Source: Rhodamnia argentea (taxonomy: Eukaryota > Streptophyta > Magnoliopsida > Myrtales > Myrtaceae). From it: DNA of 64,000 nt. The stretch lies in assembly GCF_020921035.1 (NCBI RefSeq), contig NC_063156.1, positions 29,932,283 to 29,996,282 on the forward strand, in the 5' to 3' direction. Shown here piece after piece: positions 1 through 12,400 of the stretch. Each line of letters opens with the position of its first letter. Positions within the stretch are counted from its first letter, which is position 1. Both the position numbers and the translations under genes were made by a program. Under the pieces are notes generated by a model. It had not been told where the DNA came from. It was given only the letters and a program-made list of their open reading frames with translations, and did no database searches.

Positions 1-152
1 AATATCTTCGATATAAAAATCTCAACTTTGATTGAAATTGAAAAGACCCCTTCTGTGATGTCCGCAATGGGGTTTACTGGAGACGCAAATCCAATCGAAA
101 TTAGCCACAAACTGCACCGCACCATGATTGGTTTCTTGGAGCAAGCAAAACT

Positions 153-196
<44 letters not shown>

Positions 197-596
197 GTAT
201 TTACTTCGTGTTCAAACATCGGGTCGAACTGCCCTTGTTTTTGGCGTAAGGAAATCTTATCTCATCAAGATCAGGAAAATCATTCAAAGTAACTACCTAT
301 ATTATATGTCAAAAGACAAATCTTCGACAACAGTTAGCGAGTGAAGGGAAGTCCTACTCCCCGTCTGATTCATATGTTGCTTGAGCCCAGCTGATCGTTG
401 AGGAGATGGCCTCAAAGTGTCGCCCAAGGTAATGTTCACCAAACCTACCCTTTCACTGAAATCCCAAGTTTTTCGTGTGCCCACCAAAGGATAATAGATG
501 CCAGTGCTCTATCATCTCTTCTCACAGCTAGGCATATCTGTGATTCCGGTTTTGTTCTTCTTATTCAAAAACCTTCCAACACGAGGCTTCACAGCT
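1..596. other. Intergenic edge with GA microsatellite
   Basis: No gene is supported here. A (GA)n run of about 42 bases lies at about 154-195. The short open frames around it are produced by the dinucleotide repeat. The part next to 596 should carry the 3'UTR of the minus-strand dehydrogenase gene that ends at 597. Confidence 0.7.
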
Positions 597-2585
597 TTAA
601 AAGCTAACCTCACGTCTCTCCGCAAAGAATTTCCCAGTCACTGCCTGATCTGGGAGAAGCGCTAGCCACACTCCCGTGTCTGCCCCATCCTCCACTGAAA
701 TGTTCCCAGCCCAACCGGTCATAGCAGTCTTCACCCATCCCGGGCAATAACAATTGACATATATCTTCTCCCCTTCAGGCCGGTCGGACAGTATCTTTGC
801 CATCAGTCTTGTGTAGGCATTAACTGCGAGTTTGGATACTGAGTAGTCCGTAAAAGTTTGTGGCCACCCACCCGATGTCCACGTTCCATCATCTACTTGT
901 TGTAGGAAAGTGGCAACTGTTCTATCTATGAGTTCCTCTGTAAGCGTGTCCAAGTCACCCAGCTTTCGTCTCAGATTCAAGTCCTCGATCCTCTGTCAAA
1001 AGTCAAAATTAACCACACACTAAATAGATAGACATGTAAATCTTCGAGGCAATGAACAATAAATTTGGAGTGTTAAACAATTGCACATCGCTTGGTTAGG
1101 GTTTATAAGGGCATCATCTTCATGTGATCTTCCTCCTCTTAACAGTATTAAGCTTTTGATTTAGAGTTTCCGACATATTACTAGGATATTTCACTCCCCG
1201 TTCTCAACTGCACGTGCATTTTCATGCGCTGAGGATTTCTAACACTGAGGATGAGACATTGAACTTCCTTTCCAATGTCGGATGCTTATATACCCTGTAT
1301 CATAATAATTCTTAGTACCCTTAAATGTCATTGAGGTGGAACTGCTACATGATAAGGACTAGGACAACTAATAGATGGACGAATACAGATTAAAAAAGAA
1401 CAGGATCCTATGTGGATCGGAAGATTATCAGATACTTGAAAATGAAATCACAACATAAAGATCATCCTGCCCATCAAAGAACCATCTTTTGCCTTTCCAT
1501 TTTGTCAGGAGGAGGAGGAGTCTACTTACATTTCTTCTTCCACCTAGTTTTCCCAGACGAGAGCTCACATTAACAATACGAGCGCCTGCAGCAGAAGGTC
1601 TCATCAAGGGGATCATGGCTTTTATCATGTTTTTGGTGCCATAGTAGTTGGTGGCCACAACCATATGAGCAGATTCGACGGAGTTGTCCGACCCAACATT
1701 GAAGTTGACACCTGCATTATTTACCTGGAGGCAGAAAATCAGCTTCACTTCCGCAGGTAAAGTAATAAATGGCTATGGTTATCCTACTCTCAATAACGTT
1801 CTTCCTGCAAGAGCAGAGAGCATCCATCCCCACTAGTCCCGATTCAATCAAGAGCTATCCTATTAAGGATGTTCCAAACTTCCCCGGGTAAAAGGAAATA
1901 AGATAGTATTCGAAGCAATGTCAATGGATCAAAAGCAATCAGGGTAAAGATTTCTTTTTCATTTTTTTTTTTTTGGGCGGTGAATAGGACAGAAAGAAAA
2001 AGAAAAGGACGAGATGCTACCAGGACATGGATACCCTCGTAGGTTTGCCGTATCCAATCAACGAAGAGTTGAATGGAGGAAGGGTCCAAGACGTCGAGTT
2101 GATGAAAGGCGACGTCCAGACCGCCTTCTCGTAGGACCCTCGTTGCTTCTTGGCCAACACATTCGTCCCTCGACGTCAATACAACCGTCAGTCCATGCGC
2201 CGCGAGCTGTCTCGCAATCTCGAAGCCAATACCCCGGTTACTCCCCGTCACCACAGCAATCGTTTCTTTGGACCACCACCTGCATTTTCCAGAATCCCGG
2301 CCAATTTAACCATCTTATATCCTTATCTACATCTGCCGACGAAGGAATCCAATGAAAGAAACAAGGGCATCTGCTCAATGCCCGCTTTATTGGGATACCA
2401 AATCGAAGCGAACGAAAGGATCTCAAGACCCTTCTAACAATCGAAATGGACAACCGGAACCGCATCCGGGAAGAAAGAAGAGAGGCCCACCTCTGGTGAT
2501 CGGAATAGGGGATGGTTCTGAGAAGAGAAATCTCCTGCAATCTTTGTTCTCTGCGCTCACGGGCTCTCTCTTTGTTACCTCCCAT
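597..2585 (-). CDS. Short-chain dehydrogenase/reductase (neomenthol dehydrogenase / carbonyl reductase-like)
   Basis: Predicted NAD(P)H-dependent oxidoreductase of the classical SDR fold, about 314 aa. Exons on the minus strand are 2491-2585, 2021-2279, 1530-1724 and 597-992; all junctions are GT-AG and the total is divisible by three. Visible motifs are the cofactor loop TGSNRGIG (about residues 43-50), NNAG, the VNVSS segment carrying the catalytic serine, and YSVSK (Tyr233, Lys237). A later CPGWVKTAMTG segment is typical of this plant group. Exon 1 adds a basic, glutamate/arginine-rich leader before WWSKET, which is known in a subset of plant relatives. The start was set at the ATG at 2585; an in-frame ATG at 2615 would add ten residues. 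In the family such enzymes reduce menthone, other terpenoid ketones or reactive carbonyls, but the substrate cannot be read from sequence. No catalytic residue appears to be missing. Confidence 0.9.
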
Positions 2586-4457
2586 CTGCCTCTCCTTCCT
2601 CTTCCACTCTCGCAAAGTCCCTTTCCTTCCCCCAACTTATCTCTGTCGCCGCGGGCCGGGGGGAAGCTACGATCCCATGCGTGCCTGAACAGCAGGCATC
2701 GCCTCCACCCTGCCGCCACGCGGCTGGTCGTAAGTTGAGCTGGTATTTAGGTCAACGGTGCCTGCCTGGACGACACGTCGTACCCTTCACCCAACTGTTA
2801 ATTCACCTTGTTTTGTTTGATGTCCTTGGCCATTTTCCCCCTACCTACCTACACGCGCAAATCTCCTCGTTAAAGAGTTATATTTAGGAGATTCCGTATG
2901 CTTTTCTTAATTTATCCTGACTGATTCTAACTTTGACTTATGTTCTACTACTTTCCATAGCCATTATGTAAAGTCTATTTTATATACTTTTAATTTGATA
3001 TTGTATAGAATATTGTATTTCTCTCTTTTCCATTACAAATCTCTGTTTGATATAAAATAAATGACGGTACGATACATTTTCATGTTTTCTCATAATCAAA
3101 GCAGTCATGTAACTCCAACATCGTATCATCAAGAACTTGATATTTTCTGTATGTACTAGAGCAAATTAGAGTGATCTATTTTTTTTGTCTCAAATTTAGA
3201 TCGTCAAAACACATCCACTTGAGCATTTGTTTTCCTTAACTATATATGAAAAGTAATTTTTTTGATTCTTTTTCTTTGAAATACAAAATACTGGTGAAGT
3301 ATCATAAAAAGGAGAAAAAGAATTTCTATCAATGTAGGATTAGTATTCGAGTGTTCAATGATGTTTTATAAGTTTCAAATTTATGAGAAAATCAAAATAC
3401 ATGTGGTGCAAGATTTGAAAGAATAAAAGCAATGTGCAATAAAGCAAAGAATAACCAAAGCTGGATTTCATATTGTCACAGACCGAGAACAAGCTCGATA
3501 TGTCCTGATGAGCCGGAACATTAGGTCAGCCTTCCCTCAAATAGGTTGTTCTCAAGAATAGTATAGTGAATGGTAACTTACAGCTAGTTCATAACTTTAT
3601 TGGATCAACCTCAATAATTCAGTCAATAAAAGATGGTGATCTATATTAGCATTTTGCGCAACTGTTTAATACATAGATAACAAATTGAAAGGTTTAGAAT
3701 CGCTAGAACCGATTGGACAATTTTTCCATATGATTATCCCCATATTTTATCTCGGTTTATAGAATTGGCCGCCTATCGTAAACTAATTAGGGTTTGATGT
3801 TGTTTTTTTTAATGAAGGTCATGGTAGACCGAATCCAGACGTTGTGTTGAAATGATTTCAATTACTTATGAACGTTCAAAGTCTTGTCAAGTTGATTATT
3901 CATTATAACTCATATAGATCGGCTATGGCCGTATTAATTTATGGACCTAATTCCTCGACCCATGTTTCCTCCATTGATGTGATTTACCATCCAATTATAT
4001 TTGATTGTTGGAAATATTAAATTGTCCTGCTATGTCACCAAGTTCTATTTGTTAAGGGGTGAGCATGATTCTAGAGTAAAATCGAGATTCAAATATGCTA
4101 AATTAGAAAAACAAAAAGGGAGAGTTGGATTTAGCCCTCATTGTCACCGACAAGGACTGGGGATGGTACCAAAATAGTTGGCAGAGGTCACTAGTCCCTG
4201 GCCATAGGCGAGGCTTGTGGCCCTCTCCTAGATCGGGAAAGCCTCACCCGCCTTGCCCGGTTCCGGTGGAGGGCCTCTATAGGCGGCCTACCCTACGAGT
4301 GGTGATCGTTGGCTAGAATTGGGCGAGGGCTCGCAACCCTCGCCAATCGGGTGATGGTGGGGCGGCGTTCACGAGCCTTGCCACATGGTTTCCGTCATAT
4401 ATATTGCTTATTTTTTATTTGGTTTAAATTAATTTTTATTTAAATATAAATTTTTAT

Positions 4458-4521
4458 ATAACTTAGATTTAGACAAAAAAGATGACGTTATAACTTAGAT
4501 TTAGACAAAAAAGATGACGTT
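4458..4521. repeat. Perfect 32-bp tandem duplication
   Basis: Two adjacent identical 32-base units run 4458-4489 and 4490-4521. Each starts ATAACTTAGATTTAGAC and ends GATGACGTT. The identity suggests a recent slippage or duplication event in non-coding DNA. Confidence 0.9.
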
Positions 4522-4564
4522 TTGGTCATGTCATCGACACATTGAAAATTAAAAATATTTAAAA

Positions 4565-4735
4565 AGAAAACTATGTTAACACTTCCGTCAGACAAGTTGG
4601 ATAGAGTTTAACGGAGGGATTTGATTGTACAAATTTGAAAAGTTTTAGGATTTAATTACATTTTTTGCAAATTTTAGAACTAAATTGCACTTTCGTGATA
4701 AATTTTAGGATCTCTAGTGCACATTTAAAAAAAAT
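4565..4735 (+). repeat. Diverged interspersed repeat, copy 1
   Basis: A run with the recurring wording 'gatttgattgtacaaatttgaaaagttttaggatttaattacattt' type text matches, in reverse orientation, the segment at about 33865-34020. The pair shares the order of several motifs (ACGGAGGGATTTGATTG, AAATTGCACTTTCG, AAATTTTAGGA) but is clearly diverged. It probably belongs to a common non-autonomous repeat family of this genome. The class cannot be assigned from two copies. Confidence 0.5.
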
Positions 4736-5935
4736 TTTAGTAACTTAATTGGAGAAAGGTTGTTAAATGCTTTAATTACATTGATAATTCCATATAGAAG
4801 TTTGTAAACTGAAGGGATGGTACAAAAGCAAATAGAAATCCAATTAGATAAAATAAATTTTGATTATTACATAAAACCAAGTACGGTAAGTTAAATGAGA
4901 GTTAGTAATCCAAAAACTAAGAAACTTAATAAAAGATAAATTAGTGAATCACTCAAATTAAGAATAGTAACTTCATATATGTGTAGATGAACTTGAGGAT
5001 TATTAAACCAGACAAATAAATGTTAGCAATTTATTAGAATTTTGTAAGTAGAAAAAACAAATAAAGACGAATAAATAGCTAAATTTTGAATGGGTAACCT
5101 AAAACATGTAGTATTTTAATTATGCGAAGGTTGATAATTCATTCAAATTAAGGGTGGTAGTTCATATAAGAGGTGGGAAGGTTTATAGGTTGGTGAGCAG
5201 ACGAAGTTAAGAGTGGTAACTCTCTAAAAACTTAGGTCCATCAATAGTTTCTTGAAGAGAAAATTACACAAATAATCCATAAAGTTAGGTCTAATTAATC
5301 TAATATGCAACGTCATTTTCGAATTTTGAATTAGTTCAATATAAGCCATAAACTTTTGATACATGTTGAATAATGCACACAAGTTTAAAATTCAAAGATA
5401 AAATTGCATATTGAACCAAAGTTCAAGGACTATTTACTACTAGTTATTCTCTTTCCTGAGTTTACCATCTTTAAAAGATATCTTTTTTTTTAATCAGTCT
5501 TTGAGAGACTTCAACTCGTTAAAAAAAACCCATTTTTCATTTTTGCGGAAAGAACAATTGAAAAGTCCCTTCATATCACCATGATCCACCAATGCAAAGA
5601 ATTGTTTTCATCTCCTAAGCATCTGAATATCGTACAGGCTGATAAACATCAGTTGAAACCTGCAATTCACTCTCTCTACACTCTCATTACATCCGATAAC
5701 AGTTTTGCACTTACAAAATTGACGGAGAAAATACAAAATCAAGAGTACAAATTTGGGGGAAAAAAGAACATTATGCACAATAAATAATAAGAAAATATGT
5801 TGGAGAACGATGACAAATTTACCACAAGACAACAACAGGGCTCGGCCTAAACGGGAGATTCCATGTAGAAAAGCTCATGTGGCAGCTCATTTAGTTTTCA
5901 GCACATGATAATATTCATGACCACGATCTGTAAAG

Positions 5936-6394
5936 CTAATGGGGTAATATCTCAGATACCCGATCTAGTGCATCCGCAGGGATCTCTCTTCCAGGAACCT
6001 GGACCTTCAAGAGATTGGCATACCTGGACGGAAGGGGAAAAAAAAAGTTCTAAATATTAACAAGTGACCAGCAAATTTCACTAGATATGACCAGGGATGA
6101 TGTTTCAGCCACTCACTCTTCAGATGAAAACAAGTGTTCGTGCTCCGAGATGAAGGCAAGCAATGCCTGATGATGTAAAAGGATCGCGTCATTGTAAGTG
6201 CAGAAGATGCAACTTGAAAGAAAGAATAAAGATTCATGTTCAAAAAGCTTGCCTCATATGGCATGTTTAGCAATTCGTAATATGTCCGTACACGATCTAA
6301 TCTTTGTTGCACAGCTTCACTATCAATTGATGGGATAGCTGCAAGGGCCTAAAAAACCAATGGAAGTTACATAAGCTCTAGCTCACAGGAAAAA

Positions 6395-6429
<35 letters not shown>

Positions 6430-9400
6430 AGAAACCGAGTATTTGAGGATAATTTACTCATGTGTATTTAGGTAATTAGTCTTGAAAGCAGAGAAGATCA
6501 AGCGGTGTGGAAAATTTTAAGCTTATATGACGGGAACAAAAGCATCAGTGGCCTTTTGTCAGGTTATTTATTGTTCCCCTGTTTTGTTCCCTAAGCCTCA
6601 GTAGGTAAGACGTCGATTTCTCAATGAGAAGCAACAAAATCCCCATCAAATATACAGTTTACGCGATCTTTAGATAATCATGGATCTCACACATTATTAA
6701 TGTACAAAGTAAATTGACAACTCACAAGAAAGTCACATGACAACCGATCATGTATTAATTAATACATGAGAAATGAAACAGAAACCCTCAAGATTGAAAT
6801 GTAATTTACTTCAAATCAATATAACACAATATATATCGACACATCCACATTATTTTATAATCTCATTTAACTCAATTGATTATCAACATTGCCTGTTACA
6901 AAAGAAGTAAAAAGAATCTCTCTGAATATCTCATTCGAATCCAAAAAATATCAGGGAGTAATTACTTAATAGGATAAGAGAAAAGGGACAAGGAAGAGAA
7001 ACTTAACGTTAAAGCCCGCACGTAAGCATGCCAACTGGCGCAATCGCATCAAAATAATATCCCCATTCTACATATGTACTTATCATTCAAAAAACATTTT
7101 TGCATTCCATTCATTAGATAACAATTACGACATCAAAAAATAGGAAACACGAGTGTGAACATGAGGAAGTTTTCCACCAAAGACTCTAGAAACCCTACAA
7201 GAAACAGAACGTGGAATAAAGTAGTGATTTACCTGCTCCAAAGCAATTGAATTTCGACATATCTGCTGGACCCCAAAAAGATTGATAGATTTCATATCTG
7301 ACAAAGCCTACAAGAAACATGCTTATCATAAAAAAAACAACTACCGAGATGTTCTTCTATTGCGGACATTGCTCAAGAGAAATATTAACAAGAAATAAAT
7401 AGGACGAAATGGGAACCTTAATAAAAGCATTTGCAGCTATGCTACATATTCCACCAAAAACATAGTTTCTTTTTGTTCCCACAATAAAGGGGGCCATTTC
7501 CTCATCCCGGCGCGTAATCTGGATTAAACATTAACCCATGGCATTAGCTTACATGTGGAGATATTTGAACTTACAATAATCCAAGATGGATGCAAGAAGA
7601 GAAGATGTCAAGCAACTTTCTTAAATATCGCCAGAAAATAGATCTGAATTGTACTATAGATGATTTAAAAAAAAAAGGAAAACTATTACAAATTCAATCC
7701 TCTAACAAAGGCATAAAATTACGCAGAAGCGAAGAAGAATGGGCTTGCAATTGAGGTCAGGCAAATTATATGCTGTAAAAGTCAAGTAATCAGTTGATAT
7801 TGCCTAATCTGATTTGCCATACTCCAACAGATGAAAGACAAATGGATAAGGGAGCTGAGTGGAGGACAAACCAGGTGAATAATGTCATTCTACACGTGAA
7901 ACTGCTCAAGATAATGCGACTGCATTTATAATTTAAAAATTGCTTCCACATTCTAGATCCTCAAAACCAGGGCCAAATACACGAGATTTTCAAATATTTT
8001 AAACATGAAAAATACTAGAGATTGAGGCCTAACAAAAGATGAATCACATAAATGGAAACAGACTTACATTAATTGTGACCTGCACTACTCATTTGAGGCG
8101 TTACAATTATGCGGTGAATCATACCTGTGCAGTTAGTGAAATAATAAAATCATCTGGCTCTTCAGCATCTTGGTCCTCTAAGTAGTCCCTACTATTCATT
8201 TCCTGGTAAATGAAAAATCTCTCACTTAACCATTCTCTCTGGCGTCAGCCACAAAATCAGATGGAAACTCACGAACCTGAATGTGAAAAGTAGTTTCCAG
8301 CTGCATCTCAACTCGTAAAACTTTCAAGCAATCGATTGCAAGCTTTCTGTACTCCTCTGCAAATGATCCGAGGTCCCTGCCTGGAGCACTACTCGTTCTA
8401 GAGTGCTGGTGTCTCTTATGCTTGCCATCATGTTCCCCTTGATTCACTGATCTGAAGGTTGTCTGCTCGAGCCTACTTTCATGGAATATGTAGTTTTGCA
8501 ATTCAAACCTCTTGAAGGAGGCAACAATAAGAACTTCAACTAAGATTCCATACTAAGTCACATGCTCCAACACCTACTCGCAAAAGAGCAGCTAGATTAC
8601 TTACCTCTCAACTGAATCTGCAACATATTCCAAGGAATCACTAAGGGACGCCAGCAAAATCAATTTGTTATCATCTCGAATAAGATTTTCCTGTCAGCAC
8701 AGTGCAGATTGAAATAAATTGCAACTTAAAATTAACACCCTGATGCACCAAGATTTAACTAATTAGGAAAATGCCGAATTATCACTGGCACTATCCCTTT
8801 AAACCCAGAGTGAATTTAGAGAAATGACAAAGGTGTCTTCAACAGGAACTTAGCAAGCCGGAGATAAATGAACTTTAAGTGTTCATCCACAATATACTTT
8901 TGTTCCCCACTGTCAGTAATCGTACATACCTGTTTAATTGGTCGCAAATTCAACAGTATATCAGTGAGTTCCAATTCAACCTCCATGGATTCAGTGTCCG
9001 CAGCACTATTTTCTAAATTTTGCTGACCAAAAGAACTTGGCAAACATGCACTCGCTGGATCAAGCTGCATCAATTTCTCAATATCATGTCGTCCGATGAG
9101 CATATAACTCTGTTTTTCCAAAACTGCCTGAAATTTTAAAAAGAAACATGAGTTTATAGAATGATGAATCAAAGATGCAGCACGATGAGTGGTAAATGTA
9201 TGTAAAAGCTACAGATGCCTTCATTCCAACTAATGCAAGCTCCTATAAAGAAGAAAAAGGAACAGAAACATTTATCATGTCACAAGCATTTTGTCACGGA
9301 TTGTACAAAGCGTGACAAGGGCCAACAGAAGTACAAAAATAAGTGCATGACCATGATATAGGACAAGACAAGATTAATATCTTACTTTCACAGACTTTGT

Positions 9401-12400
9401 CAATTGATGTAAGAAGATCATATCTGCTGTCTCATCAAGTAAAAGATAGTTTGAAAAGAATCTTAAATAATAACATATATCATATTGAGGTACTAGTTCA
9501 GAAGAAAAGAAAATTCCACACTTCCTGGGACTTCTAGCGAAGTCCAAAGTTAATTTGTATTGAGAACCACAGAAAGAAATTCCACTGAACAGATAACGAT
9601 GAAGATAAACAAAAATTTCACCCCTTAGCGTAGCTCATCCATGAAAATCACACAGAGGATCGAGAGAAAACATACGCACCTCCATATATGAAGTGCGACA
9701 TCTTTCATATGTCCGCTCGAGAAATGTTTGCACATACTTTACAAGCTCACCAGCAAATTTTGGCATTGCTTGAGCCCAACCAAGCACCTATGTTAAAAGT
9801 ACAATAAATTTGACATAGATCTCCAATAACACAGTAAATTCTCAGAAGAACTCGTTAACTTAGAAGTTGCTTCCATCGACATTGATGGTGGGAAGGGGAG
9901 GGGGAGCAGAAGGACAGGTTGGTACGATTATATGTATGTATGTGTGTGTGTGTGTGTGTGTGTCTTGATGCTAAGTCCCGTTCTTAAGTATCCCAATCCC
10001 CTTGTCCCACAAAGATTGGGCATAAATGAATAACGCAAGTCTTAATCCTTATGAATGGCCCCAAGAGAACATGCAAGTGCAGCTATTCCAACCAGGCCTT
10101 GAGTGAGAAAGAAGAACACTCTTATAACTTAGGCAACTCCTTAGGGCTAAGGAGGAAGTGTACGTTTAGGGAAGGGAACACATGTCAAGGTGTGAGGGCA
10201 TGAATGAAATCACCTCTCTTGCAAGGAATTCTATTGCCAAAAGCCCTTGTAAGACTGGTCGGCCCTTCTCAATCAACGGAGTGTATGTGGCAGCAGCATG
10301 TGCTCGTGGCCGAAAAGCAGCAGGACCTATATAAACAAATATATCCATGCAACAAATGAATTTTTTTTATCTATGGCCAACACAGAATGTGACAAACTAA
10401 CAGAGGCTAAAATTAATTCATCACCTGAAAGTGCTAATACCTCTCATTATCTCAAATCAGCGGTGTCTTGGTCTATGACTAATATAAGCATCGCCGAAAG
10501 TATGCTATAACCTTAGGCCCACACTCTAAAGAAAATTTACCATGCTAACCATTTTTTCAGACGAGGAAACTCATCAAGGTAAACCTAGGTTAGGAAAAAC
10601 CCAGGCTCATGAATCAAGCCGTGAGCTGCAACCCAAGTGGGTGACTAAACTTGGAATTGTTTATGATTGATGGTCTAGAGAATTAAACATGCGGTTATGA
10701 GCTTAATCCACACACTCCTAATTGTTCCTAACCAGCAGCCAACCATCGAACAATTTTAGTTTCATTGAAACAGCAAAAGCACAAGCAAAATCCAGGTTCA
10801 AACTACTTAAGATTTACCACATTCCAAGGTAAAACAGGACAAATACATATTCAATCAGTTGAACAGCAATGACTTCATCGCCATATATCAGTGTATGCGC
10901 GGAAGGACACAAATAAAATCAAAGAGTGGTAATTTACACGTCAGACATTCAATTATAGATCTGAGGGTTAGAGTGGTTGGATCACTAAGGTTAGGAGAGC
11001 TCCACATGACACCGGGGTATGGAAAAGGATTAGAGAGGATTGGAGTGAGTTTCTTCTTTTTACTTGATTCAAGGTAGGTAATGGGAATCATATGCAGTTT
11101 TGGTCTGACGTTTGGTGTGGGGACATGACTTTAATAGACTCATTCCCAGATTTCAGACAGCACAGGGCATTCGTTGACAGTACATCAGGAAAAGACGAAT
11201 TACGTCAATTCCTCTCTCTGTTTTTGGGTCAATTTGGAAGGAGCAGAACAAGAGAGCTTTTGATGGACAGGTATCTTCCATTACTATTCGTACATCAGGA
11301 AAAGACAAATTCCTCTCTCCGTTTTTTGGTATTGTGGAAACTTGCATATATCTGCTAATGCCTTGGTTGACATAGTCAACTATTTATCATGTATTTGACT
11401 CCCTTTTGGTTTTGAGAGCTGTTTTGTGTATGACTTTAGTTTTTTTAGCTCTTTATGTATATGGCTTTGCATCCATCTTGCTGCCCTATACCTGATCTTT
11501 TCAACAATTTAAAAGAACAAAAAAGTCAGATATTCAATTACATATTCTTCAGGGGGAACTCACTTGATATTGCTTGTTGGACACCTTTCCGGTAATCTAC
11601 GAACATAGTTGGCAGGAAATGATCCTTCACAAAGTTCTCCACAAAAGAGAGCAATCCATCCTTCCTGCCATTTTGGATATCAAACAAAGAAAACTCGCAT
11701 GAACAAAGCACGATTCAAAAAGTAACTACAAGAGAAAAATCTTGAAGACACATAATGACTAAACTATATGCAAAGTATCATCTCAAGCAGCACAAGAAAC
11801 CCCATGGTTGAAATTGCTAGATAAGTTACTGCACGAGGCAATGCTGTCATAACATATGTCGGTCCATGGAGACCTCTTTATCCCCAATCAAATTACATTT
11901 GGATCACGGAACATAATCTCAGCTAGATATTTTCACTGCACCTTTTTTGACTCCTTGAGGAGACAGAACAGTTGGAGAAGAAAAAAATGGCTATAAAATA
12001 ACTCTCAGGAGAATCAGAAGTACAAGAAAGTTCTCATGAAAGCAAAACAAATCGAATTGTTGATTGTCATAAAGACCTTTATGTCCATGGCCCAATCAGT
12101 CCACCCCCTCCCCCCAACAGACACACAAACATACACACACACAAAAGAGAAATATGTGCTAGCGTGGCTCAATCCTGAAGTTAGTTCTAAACAATCACCA
12201 GCAAATCAAAAAATGAGTATGCAATAAACAACCATATTCAATTAAGTGACTGATTCACGATTACTTGCCAGTACACATTCAGTACCAGGTCAGAAAAAGA
12301 AAATAACATACTCTGGCATGCATGTCACAAGACTAGACCACTTGTAATCGTAGAAATGCAGTTAATTCTTTTGGACCATCTCTCACAACTGTCCCATGGT

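Larger units (their letters stand above)
2616..5935. other. AT-rich intergenic spacer
   Basis: No coding exon was recognised between the dehydrogenase and the SEC8 3' end. The stretch is AT-rich except for a GC-rich island near 4120-4390 that repeats GCGAGG/CCTCGC-type words. It also holds a 32-bp tandem duplication (4458-4521) and a diverged interspersed repeat (about 4565-4735). The SEC8 3'UTR should occupy the last few hundred bases. Confidence 0.6.

Noticed and set aside
28..249. Open frames with long Glu-Arg or Ser-Leu repeats
   Set aside because: They are translations of the GA/CT microsatellite at 154-195.
302..487. Minus-strand frame downstream of the dehydrogenase stop as an extra exon
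   Set aside because: The dehydrogenase already ends with the family-typical ERREVSF terminus at 597, so this is most likely 3'UTR.
2014..2738. Several plus-strand open frames opposite the dehydrogenase 5' exons
   Set aside because: They are antisense to exons 1-2 and GC-rich leader sequence, with no recognisable protein features.
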